This document shows positions 9,595 through 20,908 of a DNA stretch of 64,000 nt, in pieces (the stretch's first letter is position 1; every line of letters begins with the position of its first letter). A program made the position numbers and the translations under genes. Under the pieces are notes generated by a model. The model was not told the origin of the DNA and did no database searches. It saw nothing but the letters and a program-made list of their open reading frames with translations. The DNA is from Thermodesulfovibrio sp. (lineage in GTDB: Bacteria > Nitrospirota > Thermodesulfovibrionia > Thermodesulfovibrionales > Thermodesulfovibrionaceae): NCBI GenBank assembly GCA_020725335.1, contig DYFF01000007.1, forward strand, positions 248,001-312,000. Reading direction: 5' to 3'.

Positions 9595-12297
9595 TTATAC
9601 TGTCGACCTTATAATATCTTTTCCTCTCTGCTTTAAATTAGCATGAGCTGATGCGAGCTTAGCTATAGGAACTCTATAGGGTGAGCAACTCACATAATTA
9701 AGTCCTAATTTATTACAAAATTCAATTGAAGATGGATCACCTCCGTGCTCACCACATATCCCGAGCTTAAGATCTTTATTAACTTTTTTTCCTTTTTTAA
9801 CTGCGATCTCCATCATCTGTCCAACACCTTCTGTATCTATTGAAATGAAGGGGTCTTCTGGTATGATTTTTTGGTCAATATATAAGGGTAAAAACTTCCC
9901 TGCATCATCTCTTGAAAGTCCATAAACAGATTGAGTCAAATCATTTGTTCCAAATGAGAAAAACTCAGCCTCAGTAGCTATCTGATCAGCAGTAATTGCG
10001 GCACGAGCAAGTTCTATCATTGTGCCTACTTTATAATCAACCCTTACTTTATAAGCTTTCATTACTTCTTCTGCAGTTTTAACTGTTAGTTGCCGCATAA
10101 TCTTTAATTCATTTACATGGGCAACAAGGGGAATCATTATTTCAGGGATAACTTTTATCTTTTTCTTAGCAAGTTCACAAGCAGCTTCCATAATTGCTCT
10201 TACTTGCATTTCATAAACTTCAGGATAGGTTATTCCAAGTCTACAACCTCTATGTCCAAGCATAGGGTTGAATTCTTCAAGGGATTTAATTTTTGCTTTT
10301 ATTTTCTTGGTAGAAATACCCATTTCTTTTGATAGAACTTCTATCTCTTCATCGGTCTTAGGTAAAAATTCATGGAGAGGTGGATCAAGAAGCCTTATTG
10401 TAACTGGCAGCCCCTTCATTTCTTTGAAAATTCCAATGAAATCTTCTTTCTGATAGGGCTCAATTTTTTCCAATGCTTTTTTTCTTTGCTCTACAGTATC
10501 AGATAAAATCATCTCTCTGAAGGCTTTAATTCTCTCTGTTTCAAAAAACATATGTTCAGTTCTACACAGTCCTATTCCTACTGCACCAAACTCTCTTGCA
10601 ACTCGAGCATCTTTTGGTGTGTCTGCATTTGCCCTAACATTAAGTTTACTTAATTCTTCTGACCATTTCATTATGGTATAAAACTCTTTAGGCAATTTTG
10701 GCATAACAAGAGGTGCTTGTCCAAGAATAACTTCGCCTGTTGTGCCATTTAATGTTATAAAATCACCCTCTTTAACTATTAAATCTCCAACATTGAAATA
10801 TTTTTCCTCTTCATTTATATTTAAAGCGCCACATCCTACCACACAACACTTGCCCATTCCTCTTCCTACAACCGCAGCATGAGAGGTCATCCCACCACGC
10901 GCAGTTAAAATTCCTTGTGAAGCATGCATTCCGCCAATATCCTCTGGAGAAGTTTCTGCTCTAACAAGGATGACTTTTTCTCCTTTTGAAGCCCAATCTT
11001 CAGCATCAGAAGCAGTGAAGACTACTTTACCAACTGCTGCACCAGGACTCGCGGGTAACCCCTTTGCTATAACATTAACTTGAGCTTTTGAATCAATTGT
11101 TGGATGAAGTAGTTGATTGAGTTGTTCTGGTTCGATTCTTAAAACAGCTGTTTTTTTATCAATTAATTTTTCCTTAACCATATCAACAGCTATCTTAATT
11201 GCTGCTGCAGCTGTTCTTTTCCCCACTCTTGTTTGAAGCATATAGAGTTTACCTTCTTGAATTGTAAATTCTATATCAAGCATATCTCTATAATGCCTTT
11301 CAAGTTTGTTACATATATTTTCAAGCTCAGAATAAATCTGAGGCATTCTCTTTTTAAGTTCTTCAATTCTAAGCGGCGTTCTGATTCCTGCAACCACGTC
11401 TTCGCCCTGAGCATTTGGTAAAAATTCTGCAAAAAATCTTTTCTTACCTGTGGAAGGGTCCCTTGTAAAACCAACCCCTGTTCCAGAATTTTCACCCATG
11501 TTACCAAATACCATTGCCATCACATTACAAGCTGTTCCAAGATCATCTGGTATACCATGAAGTCTCCGGTATGTAATGGCTCTATCGCCATACCATGAGT
11601 CAAATACTGCTTTTATTGCCATTTTTAATTGTTCATATGGATCAGATGGAAAATCTTTTTTTGTCTCTCTCTTATACAATTCTTTGTATTTTTTTACTAA
11701 AAATTTTAAGTCTTTTGCATCAAGTTCTGTATCTAATTTAACCCCTCTTTCTTCCTTAACTTTATCAAGTATGTCTTCAAATTTTTTTCTATCAATATTT
11801 GTAACGATACTTCCAAACATGGTTATAAATCTTCTATAGGTATCGTATACAAATCTATCATTTTTTGTTTTTTCTAAAAGACCTTTAAGGGTTTCATCAT
11901 TAAGCCCAAGATTTAAAACTGTATCCATCATTCCCGGCATAGAAAATTTAGCACCTGATCTTACGGATAAAAGCAAAGGATTTTTATTATCACCAAATTT
12001 ATATTTCATTGATTTTTCAATTCTCTTAATATAAGATAGAACTTCCTCCCACAGAACCTCAAGGAACTTTTCACCCTGCTTAAAATATTCACGACAGGCT
12101 TCTGTAGTAATAGTAAATCCAGACGGGACTGGAATTCCTAAATTTGTCATTTCTGCAAGTCCTGCTCCTTTACCTCCTAACAGATCCTTCATTGCTCCTG
12201 TTCCTTCTGCTTTACCATCTCCAAAATAGTAGACATATTTTTTCTGCAGATTTGTTTTTTTGATTTTTTGTAATACTTTTCTTTTTTTTAATGCCAT
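9595..12297 (-). CDS. ppdK: Pyruvate, phosphate dikinase
   Basis: ORF 900 aa; full-length architecture: ATP-grasp domain, phospho-His GGMTSHAAVVGRGMGK, C-terminal PEP-binding FGTNDLTQ / GICGEHGGDP. Confidence 0.97.
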   Translation of the reverse strand: MALKKRKVLQKIKKTNLQKKYVYYFGDGKAEGTGAMKDLLGGKGAGLAEMTNLGIPVPSGFTITTEACREYFKQGEKFLEVLWEEVLSYIKRIEKSMKYKFGDNKNPLLLSVRSGAKFSMPGMMDTVLNLGLNDETLKGLLEKTKNDRFVYDTYRRFITMFGSIVTNIDRKKFEDILDKVKEERGVKLDTELDAKDLKFLVKKYKELYKRETKKDFPSDPYEQLKMAIKAVFDSWYGDRAITYRRLHGIPDDLGTACNVMAMVFGNMGENSGTGVGFTRDPSTGKKRFFAEFLPNAQGEDVVAGIRTPLRIEELKKRMPQIYSELENICNKLERHYRDMLDIEFTIQEGKLYMLQTRVGKRTAAAAIKIAVDMVKEKLIDKKTAVLRIEPEQLNQLLHPTIDSKAQVNVIAKGLPASPGAAVGKVVFTASDAEDWASKGEKVILVRAETSPEDIGGMHASQGILTARGGMTSHAAVVGRGMGKCCVVGCGALNINEEEKYFNVGDLIVKEGDFITLNGTTGEVILGQAPLVMPKLPKEFYTIMKWSEELSKLNVRANADTPKDARVAREFGAVGIGLCRTEHMFFETERIKAFREMILSDTVEQRKKALEKIEPYQKEDFIGIFKEMKGLPVTIRLLDPPLHEFLPKTDEEIEVLSKEMGISTKKIKAKIKSLEEFNPMLGHRGCRLGITYPEVYEMQVRAIMEAACELAKKKIKVIPEIMIPLVAHVNELKIMRQLTVKTAEEVMKAYKVRVDYKVGTMIELARAAITADQIATEAEFFSFGTNDLTQSVYGLSRDDAGKFLPLYIDQKIIPEDPFISIDTEGVGQMMEIAVKKGKKVNKDLKLGICGEHGGDPSSIEFCNKLGLNYVSCSPYRVPIAKLASAHANLKQRGKDIIRSTV

Positions 12298-12718
12298 TAT
12301 AAGGCTCCTCCTGGCTTAATATTTTAAATTAAGATATTCATATTACAATGATGTTACAAAATTTTTCAACAATTTTAGAAAATTTAATTAAGTAAAATTA
12401 AAGCTAAAATTTTATAAGAAAGTGTTATAGCAAAGTTATGCTCTTTTGTAAAAAGAATGCTTAGAAATATTAATGATAAACACAGATAGAGCAACAGATT
12501 ATTGTGGAAGTCTTTAAACTAATCTATCCTCTATCTGGTAGTGAAAAGTCCTAAAAATATTAAGACAAAATCTCCTTAATCAACTATTCAAAATTCATAG
12601 ATACTTATTTATATTACAAGTGGCAAATGATAAGTTATAATTTAGAAACCGAGGCATAAAAATTGGAAATATCAGATAAATTATTAACTAATACAAAAAA
12701 GTTGATTACAAAAAATTT

Positions 12719-13612
12719 TTATATATCACATATGAATCTATTTTTTCCCTCGCTCTTAGCCTTGTACATTAGCAGGTCTGCTCTGTGGATTGCTTGAACA
12801 ATAGTCTCTTTATCCTTTAGAAAAGTACCGCCACCGGATAGAGTAAACTTAATAAAGTTATCATTATATTCTATAAACGAACTTTCAACTAATTTTATTA
12901 ATTTATTACCTATTATTTTTATATTTTGTAATTCTTTTATAAAAATTACTAAGACAAATTCCTCTCCACCCCATCTAACAATTATATCTTCATGTCTTAG
13001 TGATTTAATAAAAATTTGAGCAACAGCATATAAAACTTTGTCTCCTGCTTCATGTCCATAAGTATCATTTATTTTTTTAAAATCATCTATGTCAAAAAAT
13101 AAAATTCCTGTATGTAATTTAAGTAAAGTCATTTCTCTTTGACGAATAGGATATAAAAAATCAAAACCCTTTCTATTGTAAACTTTTGTAAGAGAGTCCT
13201 TTAAAGCTAAATTAAGTAAGTCTTTCTCATGCTCAACATCTAAAATCACAGGAGTAAATAACTCAATAACGCCTTTTGAATCATTTCCGTTTTCTATAAT
13301 TGGAATACCTTTTACCTTAACAAGTAGTCGATATCCACTTTTATGATGAAGATATACTTCATCTGATATAGCAACCATATTGTTCATAACAAAAACCATA
13401 GGACAAGCATTTACACATAACTCATTACCATTTTTATCAACATGCATTAATATGTTATCTTTACAACTTTTACCCAAAACTTCATCTGCTTTGTAGCCTG
13501 TTATTTCTTCTGCTGATTTGTTCCAAAAAATTATTTTTCTATTCTTATCGATAATATAGACACCCTCATATAGGTCATTTAGCAAGTCTGTAAGATTTTT
13601 ATCAATTGTCAT
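12719..13612 (-). CDS. PAS-GGDEF diguanylate cyclase
   Basis: ORF 297 aa; N-terminal PAS (ITGYKADEVLGK), GGDEF signature RWGGEEFVLV. Confidence 0.93.
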   Translation of the reverse strand: MTIDKNLTDLLNDLYEGVYIIDKNRKIIFWNKSAEEITGYKADEVLGKSCKDNILMHVDKNGNELCVNACPMVFVMNNMVAISDEVYLHHKSGYRLLVKVKGIPIIENGNDSKGVIELFTPVILDVEHEKDLLNLALKDSLTKVYNRKGFDFLYPIRQREMTLLKLHTGILFFDIDDFKKINDTYGHEAGDKVLYAVAQIFIKSLRHEDIIVRWGGEEFVLVIFIKELQNIKIIGNKLIKLVESSFIEYNDNFIKFTLSGGGTFLKDKETIVQAIHRADLLMYKAKSEGKNRFICDI

Positions 13613-13696
13613 AACTCATTATAACACAAAAAATTTTTGGTATTTAAATATAAATATGTTATAATTAGCAACTTAATTTTTTAGGAGGGTGGGAAG

Positions 13697-15097
13697 ATGA
13701 GAAAAAAAGTTTCTAAAATTTTATTATCTATCCTATTAATCTTCAATTTTTCATCTATCTGTTATGCCATTGAAAATGAGTTCGGAGCATCTCTGAGACT
13801 AAGACAGGAAATTTGGGATAATGTAGTATCTCTCGGAACTGCAAGGGATGCTCAACCTGACAGAAACTTCTTTAGATTAAGAATTCAGCTTTGGGACAAT
13901 GTGAAGTTCAATAATAATTTAAGTGCCTATGTAAGAATTGCCACTGAACCAAAATATTATACAGGTCCCTATGAATTACCCCTTGACAATAGAACAAACT
14001 TTAAAAATTTTGACCAAGACGAAGTAGTGCTTGATAACCTATATATTGACATCAAAAAACCCTTTGATATTCCATTAAACTTCCGGTTAGGAAGGCAAGA
14101 CTTTCTTGGTAAAGATATTTATGGTGAAGGATTTCTTATTCTTGATGGCACACCAGGTGACGGCTCAAGAACCTTCTATTTCAATGCCTTAAAGGCTACG
14201 GCTTTAATTGCTGAGGGGCATTCTATTGACATAGTTTATGTATCAGACACTAAAACAGACCAGTATTTGCCAAGTCTTCATCCAGCATACTACGATAGTG
14301 GCACTGCTGGTCGTTTATATATAAACCATAAAAAACGTCTTACCGCATCCAATGAAATAGGATTTTGGATTTACGGCAGACACAAGATAACTGATTGGTT
14401 AAACATAGAACCCTATTATATCTACAAAAAAGAGAAGGAGTATACTGGCATTGCAGAAAAATACATTAATACCTTTGGTTTAAGAGCTGTTTTTAAAATA
14501 AATGACTTTACCTTAAGGGGAGAGATTGCGAAACAAAATGGAAAATATGAGGTTAGTGGCAATAAAATAAGCGGACTTGGTGGATATGCTTTTGCAGGTT
14601 ATACTGCTAAAAAGTGTCCTCTAACTCCTACATTAGAAGTTGGTTATGTTTATTTATCTGGAGATAAATCAGACACAAGCAAAGACGAAGGCTTCAATCC
14701 TCTCTTTTCAAGAGCACCTCAGTGGAATGAGCTATTAATCTATACTTTAATTCCTGAAACAGCAGGTAAAGGTGGACCAATTCCTGGCTATTGGACAAAT
14801 ATAAAAGCTCTTGTTACAAAGCTTAAATTAAATCCGATAAAAGATCTTGGAATAATTCTCTCCTATCAACATTTCTGGGCAGATGAAAAAACAAATATAA
14901 CCTCTGGTACCTATAAAGACATGTTTTCAAATGATGGCAAAAACAGGGGTGACCTCTGGGCATTGATTGGAACTTATAAGTTTACAAAAAACCTTGATGG
15001 AATGCTCCAGATTGAGTATTTTGAACCTGGTAATTTTTACTCAGATAAAACCAAAGAAGCCACTTTCATAAGATGGCAACTTCAGTATAAATTATAA
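13697..15097 (+). CDS. Outer-membrane porin, alginate-export-like beta barrel
   Basis: ORF 466 aa with signal peptide; RLRQEIWDN..., FRLGRQDFLGKDIYGEGF typical of alginate_exp-type barrels; strong SD AGGAGGGTGGGAAG. Confidence 0.8.
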   Translation: MRKKVSKILLSILLIFNFSSICYAIENEFGASLRLRQEIWDNVVSLGTARDAQPDRNFFRLRIQLWDNVKFNNNLSAYVRIATEPKYYTGPYELPLDNRTNFKNFDQDEVVLDNLYIDIKKPFDIPLNFRLGRQDFLGKDIYGEGFLILDGTPGDGSRTFYFNALKATALIAEGHSIDIVYVSDTKTDQYLPSLHPAYYDSGTAGRLYINHKKRLTASNEIGFWIYGRHKITDWLNIEPYYIYKKEKEYTGIAEKYINTFGLRAVFKINDFTLRGEIAKQNGKYEVSGNKISGLGGYAFAGYTAKKCPLTPTLEVGYVYLSGDKSDTSKDEGFNPLFSRAPQWNELLIYTLIPETAGKGGPIPGYWTNIKALVTKLKLNPIKDLGIILSYQHFWADEKTNITSGTYKDMFSNDGKNRGDLWALIGTYKFTKNLDGMLQIEYFEPGNFYSDKTKEATFIRWQLQYKL

Positions 15098-15099
15098 AA

Positions 15100-15897
15100 A
15101 TGTTTAATATGAGGATGAGAGGGATAAGACATAGCATCTTTCAACTCCTTCTCATCCTTTTTTTTCTCACCAACTCCTATGCATGGGATTGCAAAACCCA
15201 TGCTTATATCGCTAAAAAAGCCGGCGTAAGAATTCCTGAGGCAGCCTGCATGCCTGACATAATAAGGGATGAACTTTACGACCTTTTTGAACCTTTACAC
15301 TATCATGACGCAGCTCCAGATACAGAAGTAACACCAGAATACATTGACAAATTCAAAATAAAAGAGACAATGGTCAACATTGACGAGAAAAATTACCGAT
15401 TAGAGATTCCCCATCCTACGGGAGTTCTCTACTGGAAAATTGTTGAACTATATAACAAAATGAAATCCCTTGATAAATCAAAGATAGATAACGCTCTTGC
15501 TTATGAGTACTATCTCTTCAGCATTGCCCATTTCATCGGAGACCTCTCTCAGCCTCTACATAATTTCCCTTACGGTAACAAACAAGCAAGTGACGGAAAA
15601 GTCTATGCGAAAGAGGGAAGTTTTAATAAAGAATATCATCTAAAATTTGATGAGGCTTTTAGTAATTATCTAAGTAAATACCCGAATATTAATAATAAAA
15701 TTGATAGAGCTTTAAGGCAAATACAATTAAATTCAACAGAAGACATAAAAAAAGAAATATCCGAAATAGCAAATTCAGCGATAAAAATAGCCAATAAATG
15801 CTTCAATGAAAATAGATTACCATCAGAGGAAGAACTTATACATCAAATTTCCTTGTCAATATCTCTGCTTAAGGCAATTATTATATCAACGAATTAA
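15100..15897 (+). CDS. Exported S1/P1-nuclease / zinc-dependent phospholipase C-like protein
   Basis: ORF 265 aa; signal peptide; mature start WDCKTHAYIAKKAG; HFIGDLSQPLHNFP motif. Confidence 0.75.
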   Translation: MFNMRMRGIRHSIFQLLLILFFLTNSYAWDCKTHAYIAKKAGVRIPEAACMPDIIRDELYDLFEPLHYHDAAPDTEVTPEYIDKFKIKETMVNIDEKNYRLEIPHPTGVLYWKIVELYNKMKSLDKSKIDNALAYEYYLFSIAHFIGDLSQPLHNFPYGNKQASDGKVYAKEGSFNKEYHLKFDEAFSNYLSKYPNINNKIDRALRQIQLNSTEDIKKEISEIANSAIKIANKCFNENRLPSEEELIHQISLSISLLKAIIISTN

Positions 15898-16654
15898 TAT
15901 CACCGTGACAGAGTACAAAGTCATATTTTAGAGGGTCTTCTGGCTCTATTTCCTTTAAATAATCAGTGATTTCTTGAGCAGTTCGGATACTTTGAACTTT
16001 TCTTTCAGTAAAACCTAATTTTTTAGAAACTCTCCATATATGCACATCAAGGGGAATAATTAGCTCATTAGGTTTAATTGTATTCCATAAACCAAAATCT
16101 ACATCCCTTTTCCTAACCATCCATCGCAGAAAAAGATTAATTCTTTTACAGGGGCTACCTTTAATTGGATCTGGGAAAAAGTGAAGTAAACCGCGAGTTT
16201 TAATATTTTTTCCATATATAGGCTTCAAATCTACTTTCAATGCTGATTGAACAAAACTGGAAATTTTCTGAATATGACTGCCCGATTGAAAATAATATTC
16301 CAGAGATTTTGTAGGAGACTGGTGAATCAACTCTTTAAGAATAAAAAGAAAAGCAACAATATCATAAACACTACTGAATCTGTATTTGATAGACAATTTT
16401 TTCAGTAAAGATGCGGGATTGAAATTTAATATAAAGTCTGAAGGATGCTTACCCATAATATTAAAAAGTTCCTCAAGGAAATTGCAAAAACATTTTATAC
16501 TTCCATAAGCAAATGAAGAAGCGATAATTCCTGCTATTTCTATATCCAAAGCTTTTTTATATATCTTAGGAAATCTTATGGGGTCTCTCTTTACTGCAGA
16601 TTGAAAGTCAAAAGAATTATATAATCTTTCAAGCTTATCTCTTATATTATCCAT
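15881..16654 (-). CDS. TIGR02757 family protein
   Basis: ORF 257 aa; FPKIYKKALDIEIAGIIASSFAYG, RINLFLRWMVRKRDVDFGLWNTIKPNELIIPLDVHIWRVSKKLG. Confidence 0.85.
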   Translation of the reverse strand: MDNIRDKLERLYNSFDFQSAVKRDPIRFPKIYKKALDIEIAGIIASSFAYGSIKCFCNFLEELFNIMGKHPSDFILNFNPASLLKKLSIKYRFSSVYDIVAFLFILKELIHQSPTKSLEYYFQSGSHIQKISSFVQSALKVDLKPIYGKNIKTRGLLHFFPDPIKGSPCKRINLFLRWMVRKRDVDFGLWNTIKPNELIIPLDVHIWRVSKKLGFTERKVQSIRTAQEITDYLKEIEPEDPLKYDFVLCHGDINSLI

Positions 16655-16736
16655 TTCATATTTTTGATTATTTTCAATTTGTTATGCAATAATAAAATTT
16701 AATCTTTTTAACTAAATAAGGATTTCGGAGGTTTTT

Positions 16737-18002
16737 ATGGGAATGACAATTGCGGAAAAAATTCTTGCTGAACATGCAGGGAAAAGCGAAGTCTCTCCGG
16801 GTGAAATAATAAATGCTAAGGTAGATGTTGTCTTAGCTAATGATATTACCGCTCCTATTGCCATAAAAGAATTTGAAAAACTCGGAGTTAAGAATGTTTT
16901 TGACAAAGAAAAAATCGCCCTTGTGCCTGACCACTTTACACCTCAGAAGGACATCAAGGCTGCTGAACAATGCAAGATGCTAAAGGATTTTGCGCAAAAA
17001 TATAAAATAAAACATTATTTTGAAATTGGAAGAGTAGGAATCGAACACGCCCTTCTTCCAGAGGAAGGAATTGTTCTTCCTGGTGACCTTGTAATCGGAG
17101 CAGACAGCCATACCTGCACCTATGGAGCATTAGGTGCCTTCGCAACTGGGGTTGGTTCTACAGATGCAGCTATAGCAATGGCAACAGGTGAATGCTGGTT
17201 TAAAGTGCCTGAGACAATAAAATTCATATACTATGGAACACTTCAAAAATGGGTGAGTGGAAAAGATTTAATCCTCTACACAATTGGCGATATAGGAGTT
17301 GACGGAGCCTCTTACATGGCAATGGAGTTCGCAGGAGAAGTTATTAACAATATGCCAATGAGCGGAAGATTTAGCATGTGCAATATGGCAATTGAAGCTG
17401 GAGCTAAAGCAGGGATAATCGTTCCTGACAAAATTACAGAAGAGTATGTAAAAAGCCGTGCAAAAAGAGCTTATAAATTCTATAATTCAGACCAAGATGC
17501 AACATATTATGAAATAAAGGAATATGACTGTTCAAAAATTCCTCCAGTGGTTGCTTGCCCTCATCTTCCTTCTAATGTTAAACCTGCCAATGAGCTTTCT
17601 CACATAAAAATAGACCAAGTAGTAATAGGTTCATGCACCAATGGAAGGCTTGAGGACTTAAGGGAAGCAGCTACAATATTGAAGGGAAGAAAAGTGCATC
17701 CTGAGATAAGAATGATAATTATACCAGCCACACAGAGAATTTACATGGAAGCACTTAAAGAGGGTTTAATTGAGATATTTATTGAAGCACAAGCAGTAGT
17801 TTCACCTCCTACTTGCGGTCCTTGCCTTGGAGGACATATGGGGATTCTTGCAAAAGGTGAAAAAGCAATTGCTACAACTAACAGAAACTTCGTAGGTAGA
17901 ATGGGACATCCTGAAAGCGAGGTCTATCTCAGCAATCCAGCAGTTGCTGCAGCAAGCGGTGTGCTTGGAAGAATTGGAACTCCTGAAGAATTAGGGCTTT
18001 AG
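16737..18002 (+). CDS. leuC: 3-isopropylmalate dehydratase large subunit (LeuC / homoaconitase family)
   Basis: ORF 421 aa; [54 protein letters not shown]; no small subunit adjacent. Confidence 0.93.
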   Translation: MGMTIAEKILAEHAGKSEVSPGEIINAKVDVVLANDITAPIAIKEFEKLGVKNVFDKEKIALVPDHFTPQKDIKAAEQCKMLKDFAQKYKIKHYFEIGRVGIEHALLPEEGIVLPGDLVIGADSHTCTYGALGAFATGVGSTDAAIAMATGECWFKVPETIKFIYYGTLQKWVSGKDLILYTIGDIGVDGASYMAMEFAGEVINNMPMSGRFSMCNMAIEAGAKAGIIVPDKITEEYVKSRAKRAYKFYNSDQDATYYEIKEYDCSKIPPVVACPHLPSNVKPANELSHIKIDQVVIGSCTNGRLEDLREAATILKGRKVHPEIRMIIIPATQRIYMEALKEGLIEIFIEAQAVVSPPTCGPCLGGHMGILAKGEKAIATTNRNFVGRMGHPESEVYLSNPAVAAASGVLGRIGTPEELGL

Positions 18003-18467
18003 ATTAGATAAAATTTTTTGCTCTAATTTACCCATTTTTCTTGCATGTGTTTCTGATACTTCATGGTCATAGCCAAGGAGATGAAGTATTCCATGCCCAA
18101 GAAGGCGAGTTATCTCTTGCCATAGAGAGACTCCATATTCTCTTGCCTGAATTTTGGCTTTTTCAGGATTAATAAGTATCTCTCCTAAATAGAGTTCTTT
18201 TGATATGTTTATATCCTCTAAATATGAAAAGGACAAAACATCGGTAACATATTTTTTACCGCGATATTTAAAATTAATCTCTTTCATTCTTTCTTTTCCT
18301 ATTAAGACTATTGATATCCTTAGAATTTGATTTTTCTCAAATTGAAATTTACTGAATTCTTTAGACTGATATAAATATCTTATTATTTGCCTTGCGACTT
18401 TTGCTACTCTCTTTGATGAAAGTTTAATCTTTCTCTGTCTATTAAGAACTTCAACTAAGATTTTCAC
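17991..18467 (-). CDS. ybeY: Endoribonuclease YbeY
   Basis: ORF 158 aa; [31 protein letters not shown] zinc motif. Confidence 0.95.
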   Translation of the reverse strand: MKILVEVLNRQRKIKLSSKRVAKVARQIIRYLYQSKEFSKFQFEKNQILRISIVLIGKERMKEINFKYRGKKYVTDVLSFSYLEDINISKELYLGEILINPEKAKIQAREYGVSLWQEITRLLGHGILHLLGYDHEVSETHARKMGKLEQKILSNLKP

Positions 18468-18471
18468 TCTT

Positions 18472-19977
18472 TCATTCTCTATTTTGTATTTCTGGATAGG
18501 GAATTCTCCTGTGAAAAATGCCAGTTAATACATGTTCAAATCTCTTTTTAATTTCTATTAAATCTTTGAGCGTAATCTCACATTCATCAAGCTGTCCATC
18601 AAGAAAAATATTTTTTATAATTTTATCTATAAGATTTGAGATTCTTGCAGGAGTAGGATCATCAAGAGTTCTTGCAGAGGCTTCAATAGCATCTGCAAGC
18701 ATAATTAAAGCTGCAAGCTTTGTTTGAGGTTTAGGTCCTGGATAACGATAATCCATCTCAGGTGGTGGAGATTCCTGTTCCTTGAGAGCTTTCTGATAAA
18801 AATAGGTAATCAAAGAAGTGCCATGATGTTGCTGAATAACATCCTTTATTATTTCTGGTAAATTATATTCTTCAGCAAGCTCAACGCCGTCTTTTACATG
18901 TGAAATTATAATCATACTACTTAAATGAGGATTTAGTTTTTCATGTTTACTAATACACCCTGTTTGATTTTCTACAAAATATTCAGGCATTCTAACTTTT
19001 CCGATATCATGATAATAAGAAGCTACTTTTGCTAAAAGTGGACTTACTCCTACAACCTCAGCAGCAGATTCTGCGAGACTTCCTACTATCATACTGTGAT
19101 GATATGTACCAGGTGCTTCAACAGAGAGATATTTCATTAACGGATGGTCTATATCAAGAAGTTCTATTAAACTTAAAGGAGTGGCTATTTTGAATACCTT
19201 TTCTAAAGCAGGCAAAAATAAAAAACAAAGAGAGGATACGGAAAAACCATTAATAAAAGAAAAAACCATCAAAAAATAAACTGATTCAAAGGTAACCTCC
19301 TCTGTAATAAATAAAATTGAAAGAGAGGAGATAATTGTTAATAATACAATATAAAATCCTGCAGTTATAATATCACTTCTTTTCTTTACTCTAATTAGAC
19401 TAAAAGCAGCTATTAGACAAGTAATAAAAACATAAAGGGGGAAAAGAGAAGTTTTTATCCAAATTCCTATCATTAAACTTAGTACAAGAGAAAAAATTAT
19501 GGCAGTATGAAAATCAAAAATCATTACAACGATTACTGCGCCTATTGCTAAAGGTATTCCAAAATAGTGAATTAAAGGATTTTCAATACTTAATCCCTTT
19601 GAGAAAATAAAAAATAAATGTTCAAATAACTTACCAAGCAACAAATTTAAGATTAAAAGGCTGCTAAGAAGGACTAACATCTTTTTCTTTTTTAGGTAGC
19701 TTGGTTTATATCTTTGTAAGTCTCTATAGAAAAAAATGAGAAGAATAAAAACTAAAACAGTACTTCCTAAAAAAGACAATATACCCAATTTATAATCATG
19801 TAGTAATAAAGAGATTAAAAAGGACAATAAAATAATAGGATAAAGGGCTTCATTATCTATAAACTTTTTATGTTGCTTACCATTTTTTGTCTGTTTAAAT
19901 CTTTCAATAAATTTTCTTAAATAATTTCTGTCTGTTTTTACTGGCTTAAGAGTCTGGCTGTCTTTCGTGTTTTTCAT
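18472..19977 (-). CDS. 7TM receptor with intracellular HD hydrolase domain (PgpH-like)
   Basis: ORF 501 aa; multiple TM segments, then HDIG-type domain APGTYHHSMIVGSLAESAAEVVG...ASYYHDIGKVRMPEYFVENQ. Confidence 0.92.
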   Translation of the reverse strand: MKNTKDSQTLKPVKTDRNYLRKFIERFKQTKNGKQHKKFIDNEALYPIILLSFLISLLLHDYKLGILSFLGSTVLVFILLIFFYRDLQRYKPSYLKKKKMLVLLSSLLILNLLLGKLFEHLFFIFSKGLSIENPLIHYFGIPLAIGAVIVVMIFDFHTAIIFSLVLSLMIGIWIKTSLFPLYVFITCLIAAFSLIRVKKRSDIITAGFYIVLLTIISSLSILFITEEVTFESVYFLMVFSFINGFSVSSLCFLFLPALEKVFKIATPLSLIELLDIDHPLMKYLSVEAPGTYHHSMIVGSLAESAAEVVGVSPLLAKVASYYHDIGKVRMPEYFVENQTGCISKHEKLNPHLSSMIIISHVKDGVELAEEYNLPEIIKDVIQQHHGTSLITYFYQKALKEQESPPPEMDYRYPGPKPQTKLAALIMLADAIEASARTLDDPTPARISNLIDKIIKNIFLDGQLDECEITLKDLIEIKKRFEHVLTGIFHRRIPYPEIQNRE

Positions 19978-20908
19978 AAGCTCTTATAATCTCCTGAACA
20001 AGTCTATGCCTCACCACATCTTTTTCAGTAAAATACACTATTTTTATTCCCTCAATGTCCTTAAGTATTTTCAAAGCTTCAACCAAACCTGAAGTTTTTT
20101 GAGGTGGAAGGTCAATTTGAGTTATATCTCCAGTTATGACTGTTTTTGAGCCAAATCCGAGTCTTGTTAGATACATTTTCATCTGTTCGGTTGTTGTGTT
20201 CTGTGCTTCATCAAGAATTATAAAAGCGTCATTGAGCGTTCTTCCTCTCATAAATGCAAGGGGAGCAATCTCAATAGCTCCTTTTTCAATTAGTTTAGAG
20301 GCTCTATCAAGATCAAGCATGTCATAGAGAGCATCATAAAGGGGTCTTAGATATGGACTAACTTTTTCCTCTATAGCACCTGGAAGGAATCCTAATTTTT
20401 CTCCTGCTTCAACAGCTGGCCTAACAAGAACAATTCTCGACACTATTCGACTAAGTAAAAAATGTATTGCCATTGCCATAGCAAGATAAGTCTTACCTGT
20501 TCCAGCAGGACCGATTCCAAAAACAATATCATATTTTAACATTGCTTCCATATAAAGTTTTTGGGTTTCTGTTTTTGGTATTATGACTCTTTTCTTTGAA
20601 GGTATCGGGATACCACCTTTAAAAAGTCCTAATATTGAAACAGGTTTGCCTTCTTTAAGAGACTTGAGGGAATGCATTACATCTTCTGGTTTAACTATGT
20701 ATCCTTCTTTATTAACGACTCTTATTTCTTCTATTATTTTCTCTGCTTCTTCAATATCCCTCTCCTCTTCTCCTTGAATAATTAGTTTATTCCCTCTAAT
20801 ACTCAAAGTGACATTTAATACTTCTTCTATGAGTTTGAATATTTTATCCAAACTACCATGAATAAAAGGATATTCTTTTTCCTCATTAAGTTCTATGATA
20901 CGTGCTAT
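19946..20908 (-). CDS. phoH: PhoH family ATPase
   Basis: GPAGTGKTYLAMAMA, RPAVEAGEKLGFLPG, FIILDEAQNTT. The ORF track starts at TTG 20851; a perfect SD AAAGGAGG and conserved upstream homology point to initiation at ATA 20908-20906. Confidence 0.93.
   Translation of the reverse strand: MARIIELNEEKEYPFIHGSLDKIFKLIEEVLNVTLSIRGNKLIIQGEEERDIEEAEKIIEEIRVVNKEGYIVKPEDVMHSLKSLKEGKPVSILGLFKGGIPIPSKKRVIIPKTETQKLYMEAMLKYDIVFGIGPAGTGKTYLAMAMAIHFLLSRIVSRIVLVRPAVEAGEKLGFLPGAIEEKVSPYLRPLYDALYDMLDLDRASKLIEKGAIEIAPLAFMRGRTLNDAFIILDEAQNTTTEQMKMYLTRLGFGSKTVITGDITQIDLPPQKTSGLVEALKILKDIEGIKIVYFTEKDVVRHRLVQEIIRAYEKHERQPDS

Noticed and set aside
12483-12537. 9-bp inverted repeat CAGATAGAG...CTCTATCTG between ppdK and the GGDEF gene
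   Set aside because: Short arms with a 37-nt spacer; within chance expectation for ~400 bp of intergenic sequence.
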